In this document: positions 1-7,331 of the stretch, piece after piece
Numbering within the stretch: the stretch's first letter is position 1
How the letters are laid out: each line of letters starts with the position of its first letter
Origin: a bacterium
GTDB lineage: Bacteria; Electryoneota; RPQS01
Direction: 5' to 3'
Assembly (NCBI GenBank): GCA_018814465.1
Contig: JAHIZR010000123.1
Coordinates: 1 to 9,570, forward strand
DNA: 9,570 bases
Position numbers and translations under genes: made by a program
Notes under the pieces: model-generated
Told to the model about the DNA's origin: nothing
The model's database searches: none
The model's input: the letters and a program-made list of their open reading frames with translations, nothing else

Positions 1-495
1 ATGAGCGTCCACCGTCGAAATGATCTGATGGAAAGCAGGATAGCAGCGGCCATCCGGGCTGGTTGCCTGAGATGTGTATCCGGCGCGCGTACTCGGATCC
101 ACCTGAATTCCGCCCTCAGCCGCATAGAGGAATGTTTCCGTTGATGGATTCCAGAGATTGTAGAAGACATGACGTTCACTGGTACTGGCATTCAGACCGT
201 TCATCCATACCATGTGAACCCAGCCGGTTTCATCCACGGAAATCATCTTACCGGTCGTTCCGTTGTGCTGATAGTCGTAATAGGTGGTTCCAGCATCATA
301 GGTTACACCGGTCAAATCAAGATTGACGCCCGGCAGGCGATGTTGGCTCAGCGGCACGGCGGGTGCTGCGAGATCATTTCCCGCGCCGATGAATTTGTAG
401 TTGGTTTTACTGCTCATTTTAGCTGCATCCGCTGCAAATGCCGTCGCAGCTAAAGCGAGCGCGAGAATCGTGAAAAGGGCGAATCCTCTTCGCAT
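1..495 (-). CDS. Secreted propeller-like protein, N-terminal part (3' end cut by window edge)
   Basis: This is the first 165 codons of a secreted protein that runs off the left edge without a stop. The start is the ATG at 495-493, preceded by a perfect Shine-Dalgarno AGGAGG four bases upstream. The N-terminus is a clear Sec signal peptide: an RR basic start, a hydrophobic stretch to about residue 20, and an A-F-A-A cleavage region near residues 19-22. From about residue 70 it closely matches the neighbouring 656-aa protein. Both share YDYQHNGT followed by GKMI, then VDE, GWVH, VWM, RHVFYN, WNPS, STRAGY, and PDG followed by PAFH. It is therefore a tandem paralogue and probably also carries beta-propeller repeats and a type IX sorting tail beyond the edge. 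It lies 90 bases downstream of that gene on the same strand and may be co-transcribed with it. I recognise the family only as recurrent secreted proteins of FCB-type bacteria; no activity can be assigned. Confidence 0.88.
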   Translation of the reverse strand, partial: MRRGFALFTILALALAATAFAADAAKMSSKTNYKFIGAGNDLAAPAVPLSQHRLPGVNLDLTGVTYDAGTTYYDYQHNGTTGKMISVDETGWVHMVWMNGLNASTSERHVFYNLWNPSTETFLYAAEGGIQVDPSTRAGYTSQATSPDGRCYPAFHQIISTVDAH

Positions 496-499
496 GTTT

Positions 500-505
500 C
501 CTCCT
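500..505 (-). promoter_or_regulatory. Ribosome binding site AGGAGG
   Basis: A perfect Shine-Dalgarno core on the minus strand, four bases before the ATG at 495. It fixes the start of the truncated secreted protein. Confidence 0.8.
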
Positions 506-585
506 GCTGTTGGTTTTCTTAGTAGATTAGGCAGTTCTACTATTTCTCTTGTCTATGCGTAAATTGCTTAAAGTCGAATGAAAGA

Positions 586-2556
586 CTATTTCATCAGAAT
601 CATCTTGCGAGTTTCCATTTGTCCGGCGGCTTCCAACCGGCAGAAATAGACTCCCGAAGCCAAACCGCTGCCGTCAAACTCAATTGTGTGCACTCCCGCC
701 GGAGTCATTGCGCTGCACAGAAGCGTCGCTGTCTCGCGACCCGTCACATCAAAGATTCTAAGCGTGACCGGCGCTTGCTGTCTCAGGTCAAACTGAATCG
801 AAGTGGAGGGATTAAACGGATTCGGATAATTCTGATGCAAAGAAATCGCGGATGGTATTCCGGCCTCAGGTTCCGCCGCCGCATTAAAATAGTCCGGCGG
901 GTATCCTGTCGAATCAATTCGCAGTACAGGATACTGCGCATTATGAAGGGGGAACAGAGGAATCTCCGATATCGGAAGGCGTTCATAAATCACCGGGCAG
1001 TCGAAGGCCGCGCCTTCTTCCTGAACCGACCCCCCCGCTTCGAGATCAAGAACATACTGCATATGCAGGTATCCTTCGCCGACCGCGTAAGTAATCCGGT
1101 CGGCAACCGTGATATCCCGCTCCGAAAGACTTTCACCGGGAGGCGCATCCTGTCCGCCATCCGTATTGGTGACATTCACCGCTTCGCTCCACCAAAGGCC
1201 GCCGTCATGCGATACCGTCACATAAGCATCCGCCTGCGGCCAGCCCAACGATGAAGTCTGAAGCGTATCATAACGCTGGAAAGAACAGTAAAGATAACCC
1301 GTTACCGGATCAACGGCAAGGCTGGGACGCTGCACAACCCGCTGCCAAGCCCCCGGATCAATCCACACACTTGACTCCACATCGAATTCGCCGTGCGCGA
1401 TATTCGAAAAATAGTGATGCTCCTCATCCCAATGCCAGATATCCGAATGGACAATATTGATCGTCCCTTCCAATTCGTACAGATATCCGGTCGTGAAAGC
1501 CGTGTGTATGACATCCTGCTCATCAAAGATGATCGAACAGTCGGTGTAAACTCTGAATGTATCCTTGTCACACTCCACCGTATCCCCTGACAAGCAATCA
1601 AAGTCAGGCGCTTCAAAATCCGTAATATTAAGCTGCGGTCCCCAGTTCACTCCGCCGTCTTCCGACACGATCAGATACAGATCATTGTTGTACTGCGACG
1701 CGCTGTCGATCCGCTCGCGCGGCTGCGACCAGGCAATCGCCACGCGATTCGAACTGCGGGAACAGGCGATATCCGGTGAAATCACCATCACCGTATCAAT
1801 CAGCCGATAGTCAAGGTCTCCGTCAATAGCCTGCCAGTCGATATCCTCCCCGAATCCGAATTGATCATATTGCGGAACACCGCGCGCATAATAGATGCGC
1901 TGCGGGTCGCCGAGCTGATTCGTGAGCGGCTGCTCGGTACTCACCATGTGCAGAGTACCATCGATATCGATATCAATCTTCGGCCAGTCCAACTCGAGTT
2001 CGTCGTTTCCTTCCGGAACGCGACTCGGCTCAGTCGTGGTGAACGCTCCCGACTGCGGCAAGAAATCTATCGCCACCGCCGAGTGTCCGAAGATCTGATC
2101 GGGAGCCGTCTTGCTGTGGAACGCCGGGAAACAAAATCCATCCGGCCGCAGCGCCTGGCAAACATATCCGGCTCGCGTCGAGGAATTTATCTGAAGCCCC
2201 TCAGCATTCTGAAACTGCGCTTCCGAAGGATTCCATTGGTTGTAAAAAACGTGCCGGCTCGCAAAGGCGGCATCCAAGGCTTTCATCCAAACCGCATGTA
2301 CCCATCCCGCCTCGTCCACACGAATCATTTTCCCCGCCGTGCCGTTATGCTGATAGTCGTACCAAGTAGTACCGGCGATGAAAGACTCATCAAGCGTGGC
2401 AGGCAGGGACGGTCTCGTTGATGACGCAGGTCCGACGGTAAGCCGCTCCGCGCCACCGGCGATTGGAACATTGTAAATGGGGAGTTTAGCTATTGTGCGA
2501 GGCGACTGTTCTGCCAGCAGAAGCGCCGGCAGGAGCAACAGGATAATAATCCTCAT
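586..2556 (-). CDS. Secreted Asp-box (BNR-like) propeller protein with type IX secretion sorting tail
   Basis: A complete 656-aa secreted protein. I chose the ATG at 2556 because a GGAG ribosome site lies six bases upstream; an in-frame TTG at 2568 overlaps that site. Residues 1-15 form a signal peptide (MR, then a run of I and L). Residues 62-150 are the segment shared with the downstream paralogue. The body looks like a beta-propeller. It has two Asp-box motifs, S-E-D-G-G-V-N-W at 298-305 and S-H-D-G-G-L-W-W at 449-456. It also has strands of the type P-x-I-D-x-D-x-x-G-x-x-H at 192-203 and R-P-S-L-A-V-D at 410-416. Asp-boxes occur in sialidases and many other propellers, and no sialidase catalytic set was found, so binding or an unknown activity is as likely. 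Residues about 572-656 are a type A sorting domain (NYPNPFNPST, then IFDVTGRE, GVY, KMILMK). This predicts export through the type IX system and attachment to or release from the cell surface. Confidence 0.9.
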   Translation of the reverse strand: MRIIILLLLPALLLAEQSPRTIAKLPIYNVPIAGGAERLTVGPASSTRPSLPATLDESFIAGTTWYDYQHNGTAGKMIRVDEAGWVHAVWMKALDAAFASRHVFYNQWNPSEAQFQNAEGLQINSSTRAGYVCQALRPDGFCFPAFHSKTAPDQIFGHSAVAIDFLPQSGAFTTTEPSRVPEGNDELELDWPKIDIDIDGTLHMVSTEQPLTNQLGDPQRIYYARGVPQYDQFGFGEDIDWQAIDGDLDYRLIDTVMVISPDIACSRSSNRVAIAWSQPRERIDSASQYNNDLYLIVSEDGGVNWGPQLNITDFEAPDFDCLSGDTVECDKDTFRVYTDCSIIFDEQDVIHTAFTTGYLYELEGTINIVHSDIWHWDEEHHYFSNIAHGEFDVESSVWIDPGAWQRVVQRPSLAVDPVTGYLYCSFQRYDTLQTSSLGWPQADAYVTVSHDGGLWWSEAVNVTNTDGGQDAPPGESLSERDITVADRITYAVGEGYLHMQYVLDLEAGGSVQEEGAAFDCPVIYERLPISEIPLFPLHNAQYPVLRIDSTGYPPDYFNAAAEPEAGIPSAISLHQNYPNPFNPSTSIQFDLRQQAPVTLRIFDVTGRETATLLCSAMTPAGVHTIEFDGSGLASGVYFCRLEAAGQMETRKMILMK

Positions 2557-2562
2557 GAAAAG

Positions 2563-2566
2563 CTCC
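2563..2566 (-). promoter_or_regulatory. Ribosome binding site GGAG that decides the start
   Basis: GGAG lies six bases upstream of the ATG at 2556. The alternative TTG codon at 2568-2566 shares a base with this site and has no Shine-Dalgarno of its own, so the ATG is preferred. Confidence 0.65.
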
Positions 2567-2612
2567 AATTGGCAAGCGGGGACCCACTTCCAACAAAGAT
2601 TGGTGAATAGTT

Positions 2613-2641
2613 AATTTACGAGCATCGCTGAACAAAGTCAA
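2613..2641 (-). promoter_or_regulatory. Sigma70-like promoter for the 656-aa secreted protein
   Basis: On the minus strand TTGACT (2641-2636) and TAAATT (2618-2613) are separated by exactly 17 bases. This puts a transcription start near 2606 and gives a leader of about 50 bases before the ATG at 2556. The -35 box is the same hexamer as in the promoter of the plus-strand operon. The -10 box is imperfect, and some FCB bacteria use different promoter consensus sequences, so this is a reasonable but unproven call. Confidence 0.4.
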
Positions 2642-2650
2642 GTACTTGAC
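2637..2650. promoter_or_regulatory. Perfect 14-bp palindrome at the -35 box (possible operator)
   Basis: GTCAAGTACTTGAC is a perfect inverted repeat without a spacer. It overlaps the predicted -35 box of the minus-strand promoter and extends upstream of it, where a dimeric regulator could act. A palindrome of this size can occur by chance in a few kilobases, and no second copy was seen by eye. Confidence 0.25.
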
Positions 2651-3811
2651 ACAGAGAGATATAGCTCTTTTTCGAGTATAACACTCCGACATTTGCGAAC
2701 AAAGCCGGTTTTCTCAAGACGGCTCTGTGATAATGATATAAGTCTTGGCAGGAACTAAAAATCGAGACTCGATACATAAAATACTGGTAGAAGCCCACTC
2801 CAAACAACAGCAAGGATGGACAGCAAGCATTCAGGAAGATCAAACCGGAATCGGTCAGTGATTTCATTAACGATACGATGTCCTAAAGCTCCGAATCTGT
2901 CGGATTCAGCCATACTATACTATTATCTCAGCAAGAGCGTCCTGTTTGGAGTGGTTGACAATTGTTATGGTAGAAACGAACGACTTCCACGAGTGCGACG
3001 AATCAACAGAAATTTATGTAAGAGGCTGTTATTTAGAAATAACCAAGCCCAAAATGCGAATTAATAGCGGCCTTGAGGATTCAGAGTATGCTTTTTATGC
3101 TCGGCATTTTCACCCGAAATAAGGCCTTTCAGAAACCAATGGGGCACAATCAGCTCATACCAAATCGCATTTCCGGCAACCAGCCAAGCCTCCTCATTGG
3201 CATCTACGAAGGGCCGAGCGGAGAGTGAGTGGTCATCCGTTCACATTCAGAACACCAGCCTGCAACTAGAAATTGAAGAATCAATATGTTGAGGCCGATT
3301 ATCCACATCTTGGGCGGCAGCCTCCTCGAGATAGCCGGCTTCGAAAGGGGTCTTTTATTCTGGATTTATCCGTATTCCGGCTACGACATTGTCCATCGTA
3401 GCTGTTGATGCCTCCTCCTCTGATCTGAGTCGAGTCCTGTTTCGCCAGTTCGGCGGGGAAGTAATCGGCAAGAAAATCTGATCTGGATTTCGAGATAAAT
3501 GCTCATTTAGTGGCGTGATAAATGCTTTCTTAATAATTCCCTCACATTGCAGATGTTGGTCCGTATCTATCATTTGAAGCCAACGTTTTCTCTTAAGTCC
3601 TGATTTCCAATATCATAGAGTGAAATCCGCGCGCTTCCAGAACCTCAACTCCAATATGTCTCTCCTAATCAGTTGTCAACAATGTTCTATACTATGCACA
3701 GTTGCGCAGGTAGTGCGCAAATTCATGAGCACAGTATCCAACACTTTCTCGTGGTTCACTCTTTCTGAGATGAATAGTCAAGAAAGTGACGCTGCCATAT
3801 TCGCTAACTGC

Positions 3812-3840
3812 TTGACTTTTATAAAGCATGAGTTTATATT
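3812..3840 (+). promoter_or_regulatory. Sigma70-like promoter of the four-gene operon
   Basis: TTGACT (3812-3817) and TATATT (3835-3840) are separated by exactly 17 bases, close to the sigma70 consensus. Transcription would start near 3847, about 40 bases before the ATG at 3888. The region around it is AT-rich, and the same TTGACT -35 hexamer occurs in the promoter of the divergent gene. Confidence 0.6.
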
Positions 3841-3887
3841 AGTTTTTTGTTAGGGATTTTCACACGACTGATTCCGGGAACTGAAAT

Positions 3888-5432
3888 ATGGCAAGAGCTT
3901 TCATCCGATCAAGGCGAATAATCTGGATTAAAGTGTTTTGCCTCGTGGCTGTGAGTTTTTTGGGGGGTTGTGAGCGTGATGGTCAGGTTGATCCTTGGTG
4001 GGTGTTCGCGCCGCATTCACAGCACATGATCCCCACTCGGGTTCTGGCGCATCACCTCCTGCCAATTGCAGTTAATGTACAAGGGAATATTCGTGCCACG
4101 GAGACGTATGATTTTATTGTCGAATCGTCTCCCGCCCTGATTACGCCGACCGAACTTATCGTCAAACGCGGGCGCGGAGCCGCGCTCACAGCAACCGGTG
4201 AATCAGGTGAAATGACCGTTTCCGGTACCTGCGCATTCACCGTCGTCGGATTTGATGCTGCGCTGCGGATTCTCGATCATCCGCCGATGCGCGAGCTGTC
4301 AGGCAGTTTGTCCGGTGATGATCTGGTGTGGGATTCAACTTCCGTGATCTTTGTAGCGTCTAATATTCAGATTCCCGCCGGTTCGAGTCTGATGATTCAT
4401 CCCGGGACGATCGTAACTTTGGCTTCGCTGGCTGAGATTCGTGTCGAAGGCGGTATGCACTGCCTCGGCGAGCACAGTCCGATTCAGTTTCTCCCCGAAC
4501 AGCCCGGCTCGCCATGGGGACAGATCGACCATCGGCCCGGATCATTCGCGCTCTATGAAAACTGTTTCTTCGTCGGCGGCGGAGGCAATCCCGCTCGAGC
4601 CTTCGGACACTCAAGCAGCCAGCCGGTATTGGGCGGCGAGGAATGCACAATCAGCGCCGAAAACATTGTCATCATGGACTGCCCGGGAAAAGCCTTCGGA
4701 CTATTGAAATCCGAGGTTTCCATCGCAAACTCACTTATCACGAGATGCGATACCGGCGGGGAATTTCATGCATCACTCGTCCAGATCTCGGATTCGTATT
4801 TCCTGGATATCCCGGACGCTGATCATGTTATCGCAGATAATGATAATGACGGGATCTACTTTTATGGAGCATGGAACGGGGGCGCGGCTTCATCCCTGAT
4901 TGATCACTGTGTCCTGATGACCTGTGAAGACGACGCTATCGATCATAACGGCGCTGATTTGCATGTATCCGGCTGCGTTATTGATGGGATGTTTCATGAA
5001 GGGATCGCGGCTTCAAACGCACTGAGCATAACCGTTGCGAACTCCCTGATCACGAACTGTCAACAGGGAATCGAAGCCGGCTGGGGAGAGCCTGAAGTCA
5101 TCGTTGACCATTGCGCCGTCCTGAATAATCAAATCGGCTTGAGACTGGGAGATTCTTACGATACGGGATGTTTCGGATCAATCGACGTGACGAACTCGAT
5201 CTTCACCGATAATGACAGCCTGAATATCCGGAACTACGATCTGGCCATCGAAGGACCTCGCGAGAACGCTATCAGCATCACCTACTCGATTGTCAATCAA
5301 GCAGACTATGATTCAGGGTTGGGTTGTCTGACAGGAACTCCTGCATTTAATTTCGATTTTCAATTGCTGCCCAATTCCATCGGTCAGGGAGCCGCTTCCG
5401 ATCACCAGAATATGGGCCTCCTTCCGTTCTAA
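3888..5432 (+). CDS. Beta-helix repeat lipoprotein
   Basis: A 514-aa predicted lipoprotein. A basic N-terminus (RSRR, residues 7-10) and a hydrophobic stretch (11-25) lead to the lipobox L-G-G-C, with Cys28 as the lipidation site. Residues 30-140 are beta-rich and unassigned. From about 150 onwards it is a right-handed parallel beta-helix. The entry segment IPAGSSLMIHPGTIV (162-176) is typical of such folds. It is followed by many short turns of the type N-S-L-I-T-x-C, D-H-C-V-L and N-S-I-F. A conserved-looking core has DDAIDHNG (348-355), MFHEGIAASN (368-377) and QGIEAGWG (393-400), plus an acidic run ADNDNDG (316-322). These acidic turns could bind metal, but no known polysaccharide lyase active site was identified. 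It is the first gene of the operon, 57 bases before the adaptor gene. It probably sits in the outer membrane, facing either side. The ribosome site is weak; the ATG at 3888 is chosen because it gives a proper signal peptide. Confidence 0.85.
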   Translation: MARAFIRSRRIIWIKVFCLVAVSFLGGCERDGQVDPWWVFAPHSQHMIPTRVLAHHLLPIAVNVQGNIRATETYDFIVESSPALITPTELIVKRGRGAALTATGESGEMTVSGTCAFTVVGFDAALRILDHPPMRELSGSLSGDDLVWDSTSVIFVASNIQIPAGSSLMIHPGTIVTLASLAEIRVEGGMHCLGEHSPIQFLPEQPGSPWGQIDHRPGSFALYENCFFVGGGGNPARAFGHSSSQPVLGGEECTISAENIVIMDCPGKAFGLLKSEVSIANSLITRCDTGGEFHASLVQISDSYFLDIPDADHVIADNDNDGIYFYGAWNGGAASSLIDHCVLMTCEDDAIDHNGADLHVSGCVIDGMFHEGIAASNALSITVANSLITNCQQGIEAGWGEPEVIVDHCAVLNNQIGLRLGDSYDTGCFGSIDVTNSIFTDNDSLNIRNYDLAIEGPRENAISITYSIVNQADYDSGLGCLTGTPAFNFDFQLLPNSIGQGAASDHQNMGLLPF

Positions 5433-5489
5433 AACAAGAAACTCGCGCGGATTTAGCTCCGCTGTCGATTACTTCATCAGAGATAAAGC

Positions 5490-6554
5490 TTGAATCCGAG
5501 AACCAAAAGACTGCTGCTTCTATTCGCGCTGATTATTATTTTCGTGATCGCAGCCGTCGTACCCATGAATCAGACCGTGAGCGGTCCCTGCCGCGTGGAA
5601 TCAGCGGCGACGTGGTACTTAAGCCGTAATGGCGCTGGACAGATCGCATCGGGGTGGCAGCGTAATCTGCTTCACGTCTCCGGCGGCGGCCTGATGCTGC
5701 AATTCCAAAGACCCGATTTTGTGGAAGTGACTCTCGCCGGCGGCCTGCGTCAAGGCGGCAGAGTGCAGGCGGGGGATACGGTCGCCTGGATCGAATCCCG
5801 CGAGGGAACGGGCCGGCTTCAAATCTATGAGGCAGAACGTGATCTCGCGCGCAGCAAGCTCGAGGGATTAATCGCAGGCGCGCGGTCGGCGGACGTGCGC
5901 GTCGCGGAGCATGATTATGAACGCGCTTCGGCGGCCCTGGAGATTGCGCGAATCGATTGGGAACGCGCCAAATCCCTGCACGATTCCGGCTACGCGACGC
6001 TCGCGGAGCTGCAGTACGCGGAAAGCGTGTTCGAGGAGAGAAAAGCAGAACACGAACGAGCTCAGGCAAATATCGCCGCGCTGAAAACGGGCGCGCGATT
6101 CGAAGACATCGTGGCGGGCGAGGCGGAAGTGGCGATGCTTGAACGATCGGTTGAAGCCGCCCGCCTGACTCTGGGCAAGCGGGAAGCGGTCACGACTCCC
6201 GTGAGTGGAATCGTCGATTTGGCGGAAGGCTTAAACGGCGAGATGATCCGCATCGAACGCACCGACACCCTGGCGGTCATTATGAGAATCCCGGAAGCGG
6301 CGCTCCCTTTGATTGCGGAAGATCAGCCGATGGAGATGCAGCTGGAAGCCGATCCTCTCGGACCGCGCCCCGTCACTATTATCGACTATAGCTTCTCGGA
6401 TATTCCCGAGTTTCCCGGAACGTTCGCCGTCGGCTTGATCGCAAACACAAACGGCGATCTGAGATCGGGCATGTCGGGAAAAGCAAGCTGCGCTATCGGA
6501 CGCCAGACTCTGCTCCAAGGCACGAAGGCGCGGCTGGGACGTTTTCGCTTCTAA
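5490..6554 (+). CDS. HlyD/AcrA-type periplasmic adaptor (membrane fusion protein)
   Basis: A 354-aa protein with adaptor architecture. Residues 1-6 are basic and 7-25 form one membrane anchor. A lipoyl-type half-domain lies at about 78-105 (GGRVQAGDTVAWIES). A long alpha-helical hairpin, rich in A, E, R and L, runs from about 112 to 230. The second lipoyl half has TPVSGIVDLAEG (236-247), and beta-barrel segments follow, ending with DLRSGMSGKA (323-332). At the hairpin tip, R159-x3-L163-x6-T170 fits the R-L-S motif that adaptors use to dock TolC-like channels, with Thr in place of Ser. The start is the TTG at 5490. An in-frame TAA lies just upstream at 5484, and the next ATG, at 5565, would remove the membrane anchor. 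No ABC, RND or MFS pump partner lies next to it; the neighbours are a beta-helix lipoprotein upstream and a VTC-domain enzyme 24 bases downstream. The transported substrate is unknown. Confidence 0.85.
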   Translation: MNPRTKRLLLLFALIIIFVIAAVVPMNQTVSGPCRVESAATWYLSRNGAGQIASGWQRNLLHVSGGGLMLQFQRPDFVEVTLAGGLRQGGRVQAGDTVAWIESREGTGRLQIYEAERDLARSKLEGLIAGARSADVRVAEHDYERASAALEIARIDWERAKSLHDSGYATLAELQYAESVFEERKAEHERAQANIAALKTGARFEDIVAGEAEVAMLERSVEAARLTLGKREAVTTPVSGIVDLAEGLNGEMIRIERTDTLAVIMRIPEAALPLIAEDQPMEMQLEADPLGPRPVTIIDYSFSDIPEFPGTFAVGLIANTNGDLRSGMSGKASCAIGRQTLLQGTKARLGRFRF

Positions 6555-6578
6555 GCACGGATTTACCTGTCGAACGAA

Positions 6579-7331
6579 ATGGACACCGAATACCAATTCA
6601 AACGAAAAGAGTTTAAATACTACGTCCCCTGGGAGCGGCAGGAGGCGCTGCGCGAGCGGTTTCTCATGCACATGGAGTATGATCCTTTCTGCGTGAACCG
6701 CAAAGAGCACATGTACTCGGTGCGGAGCATCTATTTCGATACACCGGGGCTGCTCTTCTACTATGAAAAAATCGACGGCTTGAAGGTGCGCAAGAAACTC
6801 CGCGTGCGCAGCTACGACAAACCCGGCGAACACGATGCCGCTTTTCTGGAAATCAAGCGCAAGATCAAGAACATCATCATGAAGGAACGCGCCGGCGTGC
6901 CGATCGGTCAGGCTCCCAATCTCCTGAACGGCGCGCGGCTCACGCTCCTGAGAGAAAAGCCCAGCATCCCCGAAAAAGCCGCCCTGAGCAAGTTCGTCTT
7001 TCTGATGAAGCGTCTGAACCTGAATCCAACCGTGCTGATTACCTACGAACGGGAAGCCTTCGTGGGTGTGGACGATGAAAATCTGCGCGTGACTTTCGAC
7101 TACAATGTGCGCAGCTTTCCTAATCCGGGCTTCGACGATCTGTTCCGCGAGGAAGATCTGCGAACGATCTCCCCGCCTTGGTTTATTCTGGAGATCAAAT
7201 TCTACGGCGTCATGCCGCTCTGGACGCGGGAAATTATTCGCGACTTCGGTTTAAGAAAACAAGCGATCTCTAAATACTGCAACGGGCTGGATGCGTGGCT
7301 CCCAAATGAGGAAGTGGCTGGACCTTACTGA
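6579..7331 (+). CDS. VTC-domain protein (polyphosphate polymerase-like, triphosphate tunnel fold)
   Basis: A 250-aa cytosolic protein that is essentially one VTC domain. In yeast Vtc4 this domain makes polyphosphate from ATP inside a tunnel lined with basic residues. The family signature is seen in order: RKEFKYYV (9-16, Lys13); SVRSIYFDTP (47-56); GLKVRKKLRVRSY (67-79), with the R-x-R pair 75 and 77; FLEIKRK (89-95); K102/R104; YEREAF (156-161, Arg158); RVTFD (170-174); LEIKF (204-208), whose Glu205 matches the metal-binding Glu of the family; and SKYC (231-234, Lys232). By motif alignment the tunnel Lys, Arg and Glu residues look intact, so an active enzyme is likely. The product, whether polyphosphate or another triphosphate-related reaction, is inferred from the family. 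There is no SPX domain and no membrane segment, unlike the yeast subunits. Its TGA stop shares one base with the next start codon, so it is probably translationally coupled to the DUF4956 protein, a known frequent partner. Confidence 0.93.
   Translation: MDTEYQFKRKEFKYYVPWERQEALRERFLMHMEYDPFCVNRKEHMYSVRSIYFDTPGLLFYYEKIDGLKVRKKLRVRSYDKPGEHDAAFLEIKRKIKNIIMKERAGVPIGQAPNLLNGARLTLLREKPSIPEKAALSKFVFLMKRLNLNPTVLITYEREAFVGVDDENLRVTFDYNVRSFPNPGFDDLFREEDLRTISPPWFILEIKFYGVMPLWTREIIRDFGLRKQAISKYCNGLDAWLPNEEVAGPY

Larger units (their letters stand above)
2557..3887. other. Long intergenic region without a convincing gene; possible gene remains
   Basis: About 1.3 kb between divergent genes, visibly more AT than the flanking coding DNA. 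It contains the two divergent promoters at its ends. No tRNA, rRNA, CRISPR array, transposase or long repeat was seen. Short open stretches exist. One is a 51-codon plus-strand frame with ATG at 2967 and stop at 3120-3122. Another is a 52-codon minus-strand frame from 2913 to 2755. A minus-strand stretch from 3573 down to 3061 reads on in one frame through stops at 3355, 3247 and 3241; its last part includes EEAWLVAGN and LIVPHWFLKGL, which look protein-like. In the same area, about 3475-3405, a second frame reads FLADYFPAELAKQ, so a gene broken by frameshifts is conceivable. None has a good ribosome site, and open runs of this length are expected by chance, so no coding call is made. Confidence 0.4.

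Noticed and set aside
63..453. Two plus-strand frames near the left edge
   Set aside because: Shadows of the truncated minus-strand gene, which has a signal peptide, a perfect ribosome site and a close paralogue next door.
520..542. Seven-base inverted repeat TAGTAGA / TCTACTA between the tandem secreted-protein genes
   Set aside because: AT-rich, 9-base loop and no U-tract on the minus strand; at most a weak leader hairpin.
496..585. Possible promoter for the left-edge gene
   Set aside because: Only poor -35 and -10 matches in the 90-base gap; co-transcription with the upstream paralogue is as likely.
619..1254. Plus-strand open frame of 211 codons, and similar ones at 1861-2421 and 1251-1460
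   Set aside because: They lie antisense inside the 656-aa secreted protein, have arginine- and isoleucine-rich translations without domains, and no ribosome sites.
2955..2983. Perfect -35 hexamer TTGACA at 2955-2960
   Set aside because: No acceptable -10 box at a spacing of 16-18 bases and no convincing gene downstream.
5447..5462. Inverted repeat GCGGA / TCCGC between the lipoprotein and adaptor genes
   Set aside because: Only five base pairs and no following T-run, so not a credible terminator within the operon.
5536..6833. Minus-strand open frames of 177 codons (5536-6069) and 200 codons (6231-6833)
   Set aside because: Antisense to the adaptor and VTC genes, whose motifs are unmistakable; the translations show no recognisable features.
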